Source: Chloroflexota bacterium (GTDB taxonomy: Bacteria > Chloroflexota > Anaerolineae > Anaerolineales > DRMV01). From it: 64,000 bases of DNA. Shown piece after piece: positions 45,043 through 55,500 of the stretch; position 1 is the first letter of the stretch; each line of letters begins with the position of its first letter. Location: positions 1 to 64,000 of the forward strand of contig DRMV01000036.1 of NCBI GenBank assembly GCA_011322445.1. Reading direction: 5' to 3'. Below the pieces are notes generated by a model. The model was not told the DNA's origin, ran no database searches, and saw only the letters and a list, made by a program, of their open reading frames with translations. Made by a program: the position numbers and the translations under genes.

Positions 45043-46245
45043 ATGGATTTCGCCCTTACCCAAGAGCATAAAATGGTCGTGGATATGGTGCGTAAGTTTG
45101 GCGCCGAAGCCATCCCTGTGATTCGGGAATACGACCGCAAGCATGAGCCCGCGCCGCTTCTCCCTCGCATGGCCGAGTTGGGGATTTTAGGCGTGGGCAT
45201 TCCGGTTAAATACGGGGGCCAGGGGCTTGATTACATTTCCCTGGGGCTGGTATGTGAAGAACTGGAATACGCCGATTCCACTTTGCGGGTGGTGATGGCC
45301 GTGCACATGGGCCTGTGCGCGCAGACCATCTTCCACTGGGGCACCGAAGAGCAAAAGCAGAAGTTCCTTGTGCCGCTGGCAAAGGGCGAGAAAATCGGCT
45401 GTGGGGCGTTTACCGAGCCTGGGCACGGTTCCGATTTTGCCCACATCCAGATGAGCGCCCGCCGCGAAGGCGATTACTACATCCTCAACGGCGAGAAGAT
45501 GTGGATTTCCTTAGCCACGCTGGCCGATTATGCCATCGTGACCGCCCGCACCAATCCGGAAGCCGAGAAACCGCACCGCGGGCTTTCCACTTTCATTGTG
45601 GATCTGCATTCCCCCGGGATCAAGCGCGGCGATATCAAGGGCAAACTCGGTGTGCGCGCCGGTTCCACCGGCTGGATTGCCTTTCAGGATGTGAAAGTGC
45701 CGGTAGAAAACCGCCTGGGTGAGGAAGGTGAGGGCTTCAAGATTACCATGAGCGCCTTCGACCGCGGCCGCTATACCGTGGCTTCCGGCGCAGTGGGGCT
45801 GATTCGGGCGGCCCTCGATGCCAGCGTGCGCTATGCCCGCGAGCGGGAGACCTTCGGCGTGCCCATCGGCCAGCACCAACTCATCAAGCAGAAGATCGCC
45901 CACATGGCGCGCGATTATGAAATGGGGCGCTTGCTCTACCTGGAAGCCGGCTGGCAGATGAACCACGGCATTCGTGCCACCCGCATCACTTCCATGGCAA
46001 AGTGGTTTGCTACCGAAGCCGCGTTGCAGGCCGCCAACGACGCCATTCAGATTCACGGCGCGTACGGTTTCAGCGACGAGTATGATGTGGAACGCTTCTT
46101 CCGCAACGCCCGCGGCTCGGTGATTTACGAAGGCAGCAGCGAAATCCATACGCTCATCCAGGCCGACTACGCCCTTGGCTATCGCAAAGACAAGCCGCTG
46201 CGCATTGAACTGCCCCCCTACGACCCGGAGGAGTGGCAGGAGTAG
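45043..46245 (+). CDS. Acyl-CoA dehydrogenase
   Basis: 400 residues from the ATG at 45043, behind CCGGAGG. Motifs: GILGVGIPVKYGGQGLD, CGAFTEPGHGSDFA, LNGEKMWISLATLAD (FAD/substrate), and the C-terminal QIHGAYGFSDEYDVERFFRN. The catalytic base Glu is in VIYEGSSEIH near residue 361, the position used by short/medium-chain and glutaryl-type enzymes. It oxidises an acyl-CoA to the 2-enoyl-CoA and passes electrons to the ETF encoded directly downstream. The acyl-chain specificity is not readable. The MIVT-type N-terminus is normal and there is no signal. Confidence 0.93.
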   Translation: MDFALTQEHKMVVDMVRKFGAEAIPVIREYDRKHEPAPLLPRMAELGILGVGIPVKYGGQGLDYISLGLVCEELEYADSTLRVVMAVHMGLCAQTIFHWGTEEQKQKFLVPLAKGEKIGCGAFTEPGHGSDFAHIQMSARREGDYYILNGEKMWISLATLADYAIVTARTNPEAEKPHRGLSTFIVDLHSPGIKRGDIKGKLGVRAGSTGWIAFQDVKVPVENRLGEEGEGFKITMSAFDRGRYTVASGAVGLIRAALDASVRYARERETFGVPIGQHQLIKQKIAHMARDYEMGRLLYLEAGWQMNHGIRATRITSMAKWFATEAALQAANDAIQIHGAYGFSDEYDVERFFRNARGSVIYEGSSEIHTLIQADYALGYRKDKPLRIELPPYDPEEWQE

Positions 46246-46366
46246 CGTTGATTCGTAATTCGGGGTTTGTGGTTCGGGATGCGGGATAATCTTATACCCA
46301 ATCCCGAATTCCTAATCCCCCAATCCCTTAATTGACCAATCAACCCCAAATGGATGGAGGTGTACT

Positions 46367-47149
46367 TTGAAAATCATCGTTTTCGTCAAAGTCACGCCCG
46401 ACACGGCGGCCACCGTCAAGGTGGACGAGGCCGGGAACGTGACCTGGGGCGATGCACCCCTGGTGCTCAACCCCTGGGATGAGTACGCCGTGGAGGCTGC
46501 TTTGCAAACGAAAGAGGCCCACGGCGGCTCGGTGACCGTGGTCAGCATGGGCGACGAGAACGCGCTGGAGGCCATCCGCCGCGCCCTGGCGATGGGCTGC
46601 AACGACGCCATTCGCATCGAAGACCCCGCTCTCGCCGAAGACGACAGCCTGAGCACGGCCAAGGTGCTCAAAGCCGTGGTCGAGAAAATCGGCGATGTGG
46701 ATATGGTCTTCTTCGGCCGCCAGGCCATCGATGGCGATACCGGCCTCACGCCGCCCCAAACGGCCCGCTTGCTCGGCTGGCCTTACGTCGGTCTGGTGGC
46801 TGCCTTCCGGGAAATCGACCCCGACGGCAAGAAACTCACCGCCGAGCGCACCATCGAAGAGGGCCGCCAGGTGCTTTCCACCAAACTGCCCGCGGTGGTC
46901 AGCGTGGCCAAAGATTTCGGCGAACCGCGCTACCCCTCGTTCATGGGCATCCGCAAGGCTGCCCGGGCCAAGGTGCCTGTCTGGAGCCTGGCCGACCTGG
47001 GCCTGGAAGCCCCGGCGGTCAAAGTGCGCCTGCCCGAATTGCAGAACCCGCCCAAGCGTGAAGTGGTGTGCGAGTTCATCGAGGGCGACACCCCCGAAGA
47101 GATTGCCGAGAAACTGGCCGACAAAATCCTTGCGGAGAAGGTGCTATGA
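46367..47149 (+). CDS. etfB: Electron transfer flavoprotein subunit beta
   Basis: 260 residues starting with TTG at 46367; GGATGGAGGTG sits 6 bp upstream and no ATG fits. KIIVFVKVTPDTAATVKVDEAG, LNPWDEYAVEAAL, VSMGDENALEAIRRALAMGCNDAI and FFGRQAIDGDTG with AMP-binding residues mark the beta subunit. With EtfA it takes electrons from the adjacent acyl-CoA dehydrogenase. The stop overlaps the etfA start (ATGA), so translation is coupled. Nothing in the sequence settles whether it is a bifurcating ETF. Confidence 0.94.
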   Translation: MKIIVFVKVTPDTAATVKVDEAGNVTWGDAPLVLNPWDEYAVEAALQTKEAHGGSVTVVSMGDENALEAIRRALAMGCNDAIRIEDPALAEDDSLSTAKVLKAVVEKIGDVDMVFFGRQAIDGDTGLTPPQTARLLGWPYVGLVAAFREIDPDGKKLTAERTIEEGRQVLSTKLPAVVSVAKDFGEPRYPSFMGIRKAARAKVPVWSLADLGLEAPAVKVRLPELQNPPKREVVCEFIEGDTPEEIAEKLADKILAEKVL

Positions 47150-48195
47150 GCAAGCAGATCTGGGCTTACATTGACCATTTCAAGGGCGAACCCCTGATGC
47201 CTTCGTGGGAAACCATCGGCGCGGCTAAGATGCTGGCCGAGAAACTGGGCGGTGGGGTGGCCGCGGTGGTGTTGGGCAGCGGTGTGGACGGTATTGTGCA
47301 GGAAGCCTTCCACTACGGCGCTGACAAGGTGATTGTGGCCGACGACGCTACTCTCGACGATTACCGCGCCGAGCCTTATGTGGAAACCCTCGCCAAGGCT
47401 GCACAGGAACACAGCCCGGCGGTGATTCTGTTCCCCACCACCACCCGCGGGCGCGAACTGGCCGCGCTGGCCGGCGCAGCGCTGGATGCAGGCGTGATTG
47501 CCGACATCATCGACATGGATGTGGTGGACGGCAAAATCGTGACCACGCGCCCTGTCTACGCGGGCAAACTGCTGGCCAAAGCCGTGGCCGAGGGTGAGCC
47601 GCAAATCATCACCCTGCGCGTGCGCGCTTTTGCCAAGCCAGAACCCGACACCAGCCGCAGCGGTGAGGTGGTGAAAGTGGATGCCGCTTTGAGCGAAGAC
47701 GATATCGCCACCAAAGTGGTGGAATATGCCACCACCGAGGGCGGCGTCAGCCTGACCGAGGCGGCCATCATCGTTTCCGGCGGCCGGGGCGTTTCTAACA
47801 ACCCCGATTTGGCCCCGCCCCCTGACATCACCGACGAAAACGAAATCGAGGTGTGGCGCGCCAAACAAGGCTTTAAACTCATCGGCGAGTTGGCCGACAC
47901 CCTGGGCGCTGCCGTCGGTGCCAGCCGCGCGGCCGTCGACGCAGGCTACATTCCCTACGAACACCAGGTCGGCCAGACCGGCAAGGTGGTTTCCCCTGAC
48001 CTGTACATCGCCTGCGGCATCTCTGGCGCGATTCAGCACCAGGCCGGGATGCGCAACAGCAAGGTCATCGTGGCGATCAACACCGACCCCGAAGCGCCGA
48101 TTTTTAAACTCGCCCGCTACGGCGTGGTCGGCGACCTGTGGAAGATCGTCCCTGCCCTCAACGAGGCCTTCAAGAAGAAGTTAGGGAAGAAGTAA
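47146..48195 (+). CDS. etfA: Electron transfer flavoprotein subunit alpha
   Basis: 349 residues from the ATG overlapping the etfB stop. The N-terminal alpha/beta domain has LFPTTTRGRELAALAGAAL. The C-terminal FAD domain has IIVSGGRGVSNNPD, LGAAVGASRAAVDAGYIPYEHQVGQTGKVVSPDLYIACGISGAIQH and IVAINTDPEAPIF. FAD sits in this domain. It delivers electrons to a membrane quinone reductase that is not encoded here. It ends the acd-etfB-etfA operon, followed by a strong terminator. Confidence 0.94.
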   Translation: MSKQIWAYIDHFKGEPLMPSWETIGAAKMLAEKLGGGVAAVVLGSGVDGIVQEAFHYGADKVIVADDATLDDYRAEPYVETLAKAAQEHSPAVILFPTTTRGRELAALAGAALDAGVIADIIDMDVVDGKIVTTRPVYAGKLLAKAVAEGEPQIITLRVRAFAKPEPDTSRSGEVVKVDAALSEDDIATKVVEYATTEGGVSLTEAAIIVSGGRGVSNNPDLAPPPDITDENEIEVWRAKQGFKLIGELADTLGAAVGASRAAVDAGYIPYEHQVGQTGKVVSPDLYIACGISGAIQHQAGMRNSKVIVAINTDPEAPIFKLARYGVVGDLWKIVPALNEAFKKKLGKK

Positions 48196-48220
48196 GTCGG
48201 CCTGGGTTGAGACCGATTGC

Positions 48221-48248
48221 AAAGCCGGTGGGTTTGCCCACCGGCTTT
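48221..48248 (+). terminator. Rho-independent terminator of the acd-etfBA operon
   Basis: aaagccggtggg tttg cccaccggcttt, a perfect 12-bp stem with a tetraloop, then ttggtttt. It starts 26 bp after the etfA stop. Confidence 0.92.
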
Positions 48249-48347
48249 TGGTTTTGGCGCCTTTGTGTCGGCTCAGCGCGCCGAGGGAACAGCGCCACGG
48301 AACCCAAAGCGAAGAGGTGTGGCTCGCCGTGGGCGTTGGGACAGGTT

Positions 48348-49472
48348 TTATGCCCACAACCTCGCCTGCCGCGGCGGACGGCGACCGTCCAGCAAGATGA
48401 AGGGGGCGGCCCGCTCTGGGGGAATGCCCAGTGCCTGCAACTGGCTCAGCGAGCGCAGCGTGGCTTGCCGCCGCGCGCGTAACAGGGCTTCCGCTCTTTT
48501 GGGGCCGATGCCTGGTACCCGCAGCAGTTGCTCGCGCGGCGCGGTGTTGATTTCGACCGGTTGCTCGCGCAGGTGGTGCCATGCCCACCACGCCTTGGGG
48601 TCATCGTGAGGCAGGGCGTGCGCGCCGGGTGGGAAAAGTTCCTCTGCCGAAAAGCCGTAATCGCGCAAAAGGAAACTGGCCCGGTAAAGCCGCCGCACCC
48701 GGTCGGGGTGCTCTGCTGGCAGATTTTCCAGCGGCGTTTGCGCGATGGGGCGGAAGGGCGAGAAGTAAACCCGTTGCAGCCCGAATTCCTGCAACAAACG
48801 CGCCGTCCAGGTGAGCAGATCGCGGTCGCTTTCCCCAGCCGCGCCCACGACGAACTGGGTGACTAAGGAAGGCCAGCGGGCGCGCCCGTACGCTTGGGGC
48901 GGGGCTTGCCGCAGGTTGACAGCCCGTTGCAGGGTTTGCAGCAACTCACCCCAGAAGCGTTTTTGCGGTGCCAGTCGGCGGAGAAAGCGCGCCCCTGAGG
49001 TTTCCAGATTGACCGAGACGCGGTCGGCCAGCCGCAGGGCTTCCAGAATTTGGGCTTGCTCCGCGCCGGGCATGAGTTTGAGGTGCAGGTAGCCGGTGTA
49101 GCCGCGCCGACGCAAGATAGCCGCGGTTTCCAGCAGGCGATCTTGCGTTGCTACGCTGCCCCCGGCAATGCCGCTGCTGAGCAGCACGCCTTCGACCATT
49201 CCCCTGTGCGTCAATTGCTCGATCAGCGAGGCCAACGCCGCGGGGCGAAACGTCTGGCGGCGGGCATCGCGGCCGGCGCGAAAGGGGCAATAGGCGCAGT
49301 TGCGCTCGCAGGCGGAGGTCAGCAGCGTCTTCAAAATCGGCACCCGCCGCCCCCCGGCTGCAGCCCAATAAACCGGCAGGTGGTCGGTGCGCAGGGGGCA
49401 GGCTGTGTTGCCCGCGTCGCGGTCCAGGTCGGCTTCTTGCGCGTGCAAGCGCAGTTTCTCCAGGGCATCCAC
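48348..49472 (-). CDS. Radical SAM protein with C-terminal helix-hairpin-helix
   Basis: 374 residues; the start is a GTG at 49472. The 4Fe-4S motif is CERNCAYC (Cys55, Cys59, Cys62), followed by LSSGIAGGSVATQDRLLE and VSVNLETSGARFLRRL of the TIM-barrel half. The C-terminal region has a helix-hairpin-helix DNA-binding element (REQLLRVPGIGPKRAEALLRAR, about 320-341). This matches the putative radical SAM DNA modification/repair family often encoded with a uracil-DNA glycosylase; no glycosylase gene lies next to it here. A GC-rich convergent spacer with the etfA terminator follows. The substrate is unknown. Confidence 0.88.
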   Translation of the reverse strand: MDALEKLRLHAQEADLDRDAGNTACPLRTDHLPVYWAAAGGRRVPILKTLLTSACERNCAYCPFRAGRDARRQTFRPAALASLIEQLTHRGMVEGVLLSSGIAGGSVATQDRLLETAAILRRRGYTGYLHLKLMPGAEQAQILEALRLADRVSVNLETSGARFLRRLAPQKRFWGELLQTLQRAVNLRQAPPQAYGRARWPSLVTQFVVGAAGESDRDLLTWTARLLQEFGLQRVYFSPFRPIAQTPLENLPAEHPDRVRRLYRASFLLRDYGFSAEELFPPGAHALPHDDPKAWWAWHHLREQPVEINTAPREQLLRVPGIGPKRAEALLRARRQATLRSLSQLQALGIPPERAAPFILLDGRRPPRQARLWA

Positions 49473-49661
49473 GCCTTAATGATAGAACAAAAGTTCTTGT
49501 GTTGCAAGGGTTGGGCCGGCACAAGGGTGGCGCATCTTGAGCGGAGGGCGGAGCGTAAGCGAAGTCCGGCGTTGAAGGCGCGGTGGAGGCAATAGTGATA
49601 AAATAGGTCTCCGTAAATTGCGCGTCGGCAAGGCAAGGCACCTTTCTCTCTGCGTCGGCCA

Positions 49662-49669
49662 ATGATAAA
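49662..49669 (+). promoter_or_regulatory. -10-like box abutting the glycosyltransferase start
   Basis: gataaaat (with an upstream tg) ends right at the ATG at 49670. The in-frame ATG at 49679 is then the likelier start, on a leaderless mRNA. A similar gataaaat sits at about 49597-49604. Confidence 0.4.
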
Positions 49670-50704
49670 ATGAACCCTATGAATCCATCCGCTTCCCCTG
49701 TATTTTCGATTGTAGCCCCCGTTTACAATGAGCGGGAAAGCCTGCCGGAACTCTATCGCCGTGTCCGGGCGGTGATGGAGGGCCTCGGTGAGCCGTGGGA
49801 ACTGGTGCTGGTGGACGACGGCTCTACTGATGGTTCGACCGACGTCATCCGTCAGTTGCGCGAGCAAGACCCGGAGCACGTCAGGCCGGTGATTTTTGCC
49901 CGCAATTTTGGCCACCAGATTGCCGTCACCGCCGGGATGGACTTTGCCCGTGGCGAGGCCGTGATTTTGATGGATGCCGACCTGCAAGACCCGCCGGAGG
50001 TGATCCCCGACCTGGTGGCGAAGTGGCGGGAAGGCTATCAGGTGGTCTATGCCGTGCGCGCCGAGCGCGAGGGCGAAACCTGGTTCAAGAAAGCCACCGC
50101 GGCGCTGTTTTACCGCCTGATTTACCGCATTACCGACGTCAAGATTCCCCTGGATACGGGCGATTTCCGACTGATGGACAGGCGGGTGGTGGACGTGTTG
50201 CGGCAGATGCCGGAGCACCACCGCTTCATCCGCGGGATGGTTTCATGGGTGGGCTTCCGTCAAACCGGCGTGCCCTACAAGCGCGCCCCGCGCTTCGCCG
50301 GGGAAACCAAATACCCCCTCAGCAAGATGGTCAAGTTCGCCCTGGACGCCATCACGGGGTTTTCGTATTTCCCGCTGCAACTGGCAACCTACCTGGGGTT
50401 CGCTTCGGCGGGGCTGGCCATCGTTGCCATTCCCGTGGTGGTGGTGTTGCGGTTGACAGGCTCGCAAGCCTTCTATGGCCAGGCTTCCACGCTGATCGCG
50501 GTGCTTTTCCTGGGCGGCGTGCAGTTGATTTCCCTGGGTATTTTGGGCGAGTATGTGGGGCGCCTGTACGACGAAGCCAAAGGCCGCCCGCTGTATGTCG
50601 TCGCCGAAGCCCCGGAAGAGACGCTTTCGCCTGCCCGGCCACCGCGTGCGCAAGCCGGGTCGGCAATGGCTTCCGGCCATCCCGAGGATTTCTCAACTAG
50701 GTAA
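49670..50704 (+). CDS. Family 2 glycosyltransferase (DPM1/GtrB-like)
   Basis: 344 residues; the start is 49670 or 49679. The GT-A domain has [51 protein letters not shown], the metal-binding [17 protein letters not shown] near 100-115, and [16 protein letters not shown]. Two C-terminal membrane helices (about 225-255 and 263-290) follow. Such enzymes load a sugar onto undecaprenyl or dolichol phosphate at the inner face of the membrane for later transfer. The proline-rich cytoplasmic tail is not conserved. The PLP enzyme begins 48 bp downstream. Confidence 0.9.
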   Translation: MNPMNPSASPVFSIVAPVYNERESLPELYRRVRAVMEGLGEPWELVLVDDGSTDGSTDVIRQLREQDPEHVRPVIFARNFGHQIAVTAGMDFARGEAVILMDADLQDPPEVIPDLVAKWREGYQVVYAVRAEREGETWFKKATAALFYRLIYRITDVKIPLDTGDFRLMDRRVVDVLRQMPEHHRFIRGMVSWVGFRQTGVPYKRAPRFAGETKYPLSKMVKFALDAITGFSYFPLQLATYLGFASAGLAIVAIPVVVVLRLTGSQAFYGQASTLIAVLFLGGVQLISLGILGEYVGRLYDEAKGRPLYVVAEAPEETLSPARPPRAQAGSAMASGHPEDFSTR

Positions 50705-50752
50705 CCAGCCAATCAGGCAACAAATTTTATCTTTTTTGAAGGAGCAGCTACC

Positions 50753-52225
50753 ATGACTTACCCCGAGTTTGACCTTTCCATCCACGAAGAGGGGCTGAAG
50801 CACGCCGTGGAGCGTGCGCGCGAGCGCGATATCATCATCCCAACCTTTGAGCAGATGAAGGACCCCAGCAAGATCCCTGCCGAAATCCGCGAGGAATTAC
50901 ACAACATCGGCCTGTGGGATCTGCACCCGCGCAACCTGTTCCGCATTACCTGGCACAACGAGCCCAAGCCCTTTGGCGGCGATTTCGGCCCGGTCAACAT
51001 TCTGGAATTCCCCGAGAGCCTGACCGGCACGCCGGCGCGCATCATTGCCCTGGTGGGCAAATGGTTCCCCACCGGTGCGCACAAAGTGGGCGCTACTTTT
51101 GGCTGCTTGGTGCCGCGGCTGGTCACCGGGCAGTTCGACCCTACGGCGCATCAGGCGGTATGGCCTTCCACCGGCAATTATTGCCGCGGCGGCGCTTACG
51201 ACGCTAACCTGCTGGCCTGTGAATCCATCGCCATTTTGCCCGAGGGCATGAGCAAAGAGCGGTTCGAGTGGCTTTCCAAAGTGGCTGGCGAGGTCATCAA
51301 GACCCCCGGCAGCGAAAGCAACGTCAAGGAAATCTTCGACAAGGTGTGGGAACTGCGCCGTACGCGCGACAACATCTTCGTTTTCAATCAGTTTGAGGAA
51401 TTCGGCAATTACCTGTGGCACTACGATGTCACCGGCCATGCGATGGAAGAGGTGTTGGAACGCGTCATGGGCCCGCAGGATGAATACCGCGGTGTGACGC
51501 TGACCACCGGCTCTGCCGGTACGATTGCTTGCGGCGACTACATGAAGCAAATCTTCCCCAGCAGCAAGATCGCCGCCGGCGAGGCTTTGCAGTGCCCCAC
51601 CCTGCTGGAAAACGGCTTCGGCGCGCATCGCATCGAAGGCATTGGCGACAAGCACGTGCCGTGGATTCACAACGTCAAGAATACCGACATGATCATCGAC
51701 ATCGACGACGACGCTGTGGTCAGCCTGGCGCGCCTGTTCAACGAACCTGCCGGGCGGGCTTATCTGGTGAAGCAGGGCGTGCCTGAGGAACTGGTGGCCC
51801 AACTTGACCTGCTCGGTTTCTCGGGTATCGCCAATATGTTGATGGCCATCAAGTTCGCCAAGTACTACGAACTGGGCGAGCACGATGTGGTGCTGACCGT
51901 GCTGACCGATTCGATGGAACTGTATCAGAGCCGCCTGCGCGAGATGCACGAAGCCCACGGCGAATACACCGAGCAGGATGCAGCGGTGGACTACGCCCAC
52001 TACCTCCAGGGAGCCGACCTGGGCAACTTGCTGGAACTGCGCTACACCGACCGCCGACGGGTGCACAACCTCAAATATTTCACCTGGGTCGAGCAACAGG
52101 GCAAGAATTCCGACGAACTGCGGGCGCAGTGGTACGACAAGGCATACTGGAAGCGCATCCAGGAACTGGTGCCGCAGATCGACGAACTGATCAAGGCCTT
52201 CAACGAGCGGGTGTTGAAGGGCTAA
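50753..52225 (+). CDS. Fold-type II PLP-dependent enzyme (cysteine synthase/TrpB-like)
   Basis: 490 residues. The PLP lysine is Lys111 in FPTGAHKVGATFG. The phosphate-binding loop is probably VTLTTGSAGTIACGDYMK near 246-263, and the pyridine-nitrogen region lies in the C-terminal third. The fold resembles beta-family PLP enzymes (cysteine synthase, threonine synthase) but is longer, with an extra C-terminal helical tail (YFTWVEQQGKNSDELRAQWYDKAYW). Aspartate-rich DMIIDIDDDAVV suggests a cation site. The substrate is not identified. A good GAAGGAG site precedes the ATG. It is followed by a terminator, so it ends the transcript begun at the glycosyltransferase. Confidence 0.8.
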   Translation: MTYPEFDLSIHEEGLKHAVERARERDIIIPTFEQMKDPSKIPAEIREELHNIGLWDLHPRNLFRITWHNEPKPFGGDFGPVNILEFPESLTGTPARIIALVGKWFPTGAHKVGATFGCLVPRLVTGQFDPTAHQAVWPSTGNYCRGGAYDANLLACESIAILPEGMSKERFEWLSKVAGEVIKTPGSESNVKEIFDKVWELRRTRDNIFVFNQFEEFGNYLWHYDVTGHAMEEVLERVMGPQDEYRGVTLTTGSAGTIACGDYMKQIFPSSKIAAGEALQCPTLLENGFGAHRIEGIGDKHVPWIHNVKNTDMIIDIDDDAVVSLARLFNEPAGRAYLVKQGVPEELVAQLDLLGFSGIANMLMAIKFAKYYELGEHDVVLTVLTDSMELYQSRLREMHEAHGEYTEQDAAVDYAHYLQGADLGNLLELRYTDRRRVHNLKYFTWVEQQGKNSDELRAQWYDKAYWKRIQELVPQIDELIKAFNERVLKG

Positions 52226-52255
52226 AGCCGATTGCTCGCGCGGCAACTTGCTTTG

Positions 52256-52294
52256 AGCCCCCAGGGGAGGTGGACACCCGCCTCCCTGGGGGCT
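52256..52294 (+). terminator. Terminator after the PLP enzyme
   Basis: agcccccaggggagg / cctccctgggggct, a 14-bp stem with one bulge and a 10-nt loop, followed within 25 bp by gttttgcctgtttttt. Confidence 0.8.
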
Positions 52295-52509
52295 GACGTT
52301 GTGTTGCCGTTTTGCCTGTTTTTTCCCAGGCCCGCTGCTGAAGAAGGTCGGGCGGCGGCAGGCGTTTGGCCTGGGGGGTGCGGCAGGCGTTCTGGAGGCG
52401 GGGCGACTTCCTTCCCCCTGCCGTGGCGGTAGCCACCACGGGGGCAGGGCTTCTTGCCGGGCAGGTGGGCCCGATTGGCCGATTAACCGTCTTCCCTTTG
52501 TGATTTTCT
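52295..52509. other. Spacer with partial hairpins
   Basis: No gene. It holds ccccctgccgtgg cggtag ccaccacgggggcaggg (about 52414-52449), a bulged inverted repeat that resembles ccctgccgtgg at about 31909-31921. Confidence 0.4.
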
Positions 52510-55500
52510 ATGTGGGATCTCCGTTTTCTCTCTGAAAGTTACCTCTTTCGCAAAGCGGGCGCGAGGTCTTATGCGCGCGGGATGCGCTATGCCGATGAGG
52601 GGCGGGTGCAAATTATCGACATTACGACCGATGCCGCGCGTTTCCTGGTGCAAGGCAGCCGCCCCCGGCCTTACCGGGTTTTCCTGGAAGTTTTTGGCGA
52701 TGACCTGCTTTACGATTGCACCTGCCCCGTAGGGCAGGAGAAAAAATTTTGCAAACATTGTGTGGCGGCGGCGGTTACCCTGCGGCGAACCCTGCAAAAA
52801 CAGGATAGCGGGGAAGGGGAGTTTCGGCTTCCCTGGAAACGTGAGATTCGCAAAATGCTTGGCCTGCCGGCATTGAGCCCGATTCAGGCCAGGGGGACTT
52901 TTTACCTTTTGGTGTTTGTGCTTTCCCGCCGTTACTATTACGATGCCGATTTTGTCCTCGAGCCTTATTGGCTCTCGGAGAGCACCCTGAAGCGCGTTTT
53001 GCCCCGGAAAGACTGGCCGCAAACCCCTGCGGCATGGGCCGAATGGCTTGAGGCCCATGCGGGGTGGGCGAAAGACCATTTCCAGCGCCGCTTGCCTGCT
53101 TCCCGGTATGGCATCCATGCCCTCAACGCGCCCCCGGGTGCCGTGGCGCTGGCCTTTGCCCTGGGGCGTCGCGGCCATTACGGGGGTGCGGAGGTGCCTC
53201 TCGGCGAGGCGCTGGAGGCCATCGTCGAGTGGAACATCCCGGTTTATTTTGCTTCGCCTCGGCGGGGGCGGGCGCTCAAGATTGCGCGAGAAGGGGCACA
53301 CCTGGTGCTTGCGCTGGAAGCCGTGGATGGGGGCTTGCAACTCAGCGCCCACATGCGGATTGGCAACCGGGTGCTGGAGGCGCACGACGTCCACGAGGTT
53401 TCCTCTCGCCCTCCCTGGTTGTTGGTGGATGAGACCTGGCTGGTGCGCGCTGATCTCAAGGGGCTGACAGCATGGTTGGAGGCTCTGCGCAATCCTTTGT
53501 TCATTCCGCAGCAAGAGGTGGAAGACTTCCGCGACCGATACCTGCCCCGCCTGCTGGCTAAACTGGGGCGTCCGCTGGAAGGCGGGGTGGTCACGTATGA
53601 GCCGGTGCGGGCTGAGCCAGTGCCGCGGCTTTATTTGCAGGAAGTGGACGAGACGCTGGGGGCAGAGTTGCGCTTTGCCTATGGCGAGCACGAGGTGCTT
53701 TACGAAGTGCCCGTGCCCGAGGTGACCACGCTGGAAGACCCTCACGACCCCTGGAAGTTCTATCGGGTGCAGCGCGATCCCGAGGCCGAGCGCCGCTGGC
53801 ATCACGAAGCCGTCCAGGCGAAATACGGCCTCAAGCGCGGCACGGGAGACGAGCCAGCCCTGCTCTTGTTGCGAGCCCGCACCTCACCGGTGGATTTTTT
53901 GCTCGATAAGGTGCCTGCTCTGGCTGCCGCGGGTTTTGAAATTTACGGTGAAGAAAACATCAAAAAGGTGCGTGTCAGCCGCCACCAGCCCACCCTTTCG
54001 GTCAACATCACCTCGGGCATCGACTGGTTCAATGTGCAGGCCGTGGTGCAGTTCGGTGAGCAGACCGTCTCGCTGGCCGAAATCAAACGCGCTCTGCGCA
54101 AAAAGCGCCGCTATGTCAAACTGGCCGATGGTTCCATTGGCCGCCTGCCGGAAGCATGGCTGGAGCGCTACAAACGCCTTTTTGGCCTTGCTGCCGAAAC
54201 GGATGAAACCACCAACACGCTCCGCTTTGCTGACTTCCACGCCCTGATGCTCGAAGAACTGGCCGAAGAGGCAGAGCAGGCCGAGATAGACGCTGAATTC
54301 CGGCAGCGCCTGGAGCAACTCAAAGACTTTGAAGGTATTGCCGAGCACCCCCTGCCCAAAGGTTTGCGCGGCGCGTTGCGCCCCTATCAGTTGGCGGGCT
54401 ATAACTGGCTGCACTTTTTGCACGACTACGGCTTTGGCGGCATTCTGGCCGACGACATGGGGCTGGGCAAAACCGTGCAGGTGCTGGCCTTCCTGCTTTC
54501 GCTGCGGGAAAGCGGCCACGCGCAAGCCCCCGACCTGGTGGTGGTGCCGCGTTCCCTGCTCATCAACTGGCAGCGTGAGGTGGAAAAATTCACCCCCGGC
54601 CTCAAAGTGCTGGCCTATTTCGGCCCCCAGCGCCCGCCCGTCGAGACCTTTGCCGACTACGACCTGGTGCTCACCACCTACGGCGTGATGCGGGTGGACA
54701 ATGAAAAACTGCGCGGCTATCGCTTCCACTATATCGTGCTCGACGAATCGCAGGCCATCAAGAACCCCCTGGCGAAAACCTCCCGCGCCGCCCGCCGCCT
54801 GCAAAGCGAGCACCGCCTTGCAATGACCGGCACGCCGGTGGAAAACAACACCTTCGAACTTTGGGCGCAGTTTGCCTTTGTCATGCCCGGCCTGCTGGGC
54901 GGGCTGGATTATTTCAAAGAGCAGTTTGTCAGGCCCATTGAAAAGAGCAAAGATGAGCAAACGGCCCAAACCCTGCGCCGGATGGTGTATCCTTTCATCC
55001 TGCGCCGTACCAAAGAGCAGGTTGCCCCCGAATTGCCGCCGCGCACCGAGCGGGTGATTTACTGCCCGATGGAACCCGCCCAGCGCCGTTTTTACCTCAA
55101 ACTGCGCGATTACTACCGCGAGTTGCTCATCGGCCTGATTGAAGAAGAAGGGCTTGACAAAAGCCGAATGAAGATTCTGGAAGGCCTGTTGCGCCTGCGG
55201 CAGGCCAGCAACCATCCCAAACTCATTGACCCCGGTTTCCGCGGCGAGTCGGGTAAAATGAACGTGTTGCTGGATACGCTGGAAACGCTGCACAGTGAAG
55301 GGCACAAGGCGCTGGTGTTTTCCCAGTTTGTGCAAATGCTCCGTCTGGTACGCGAAGCCCTCGATGAGCGGGGCATTCCCTACGCTTATCTGGATGGCAG
55401 CACCCGTAACCGTCAGGAACAGGTCGATCGTTTCCAGAACGACCCCCAGGTGCCGTTTTTCCTCATCAGTCTGAAAGCGGGCGGCGTGGGGCTCAACCTG

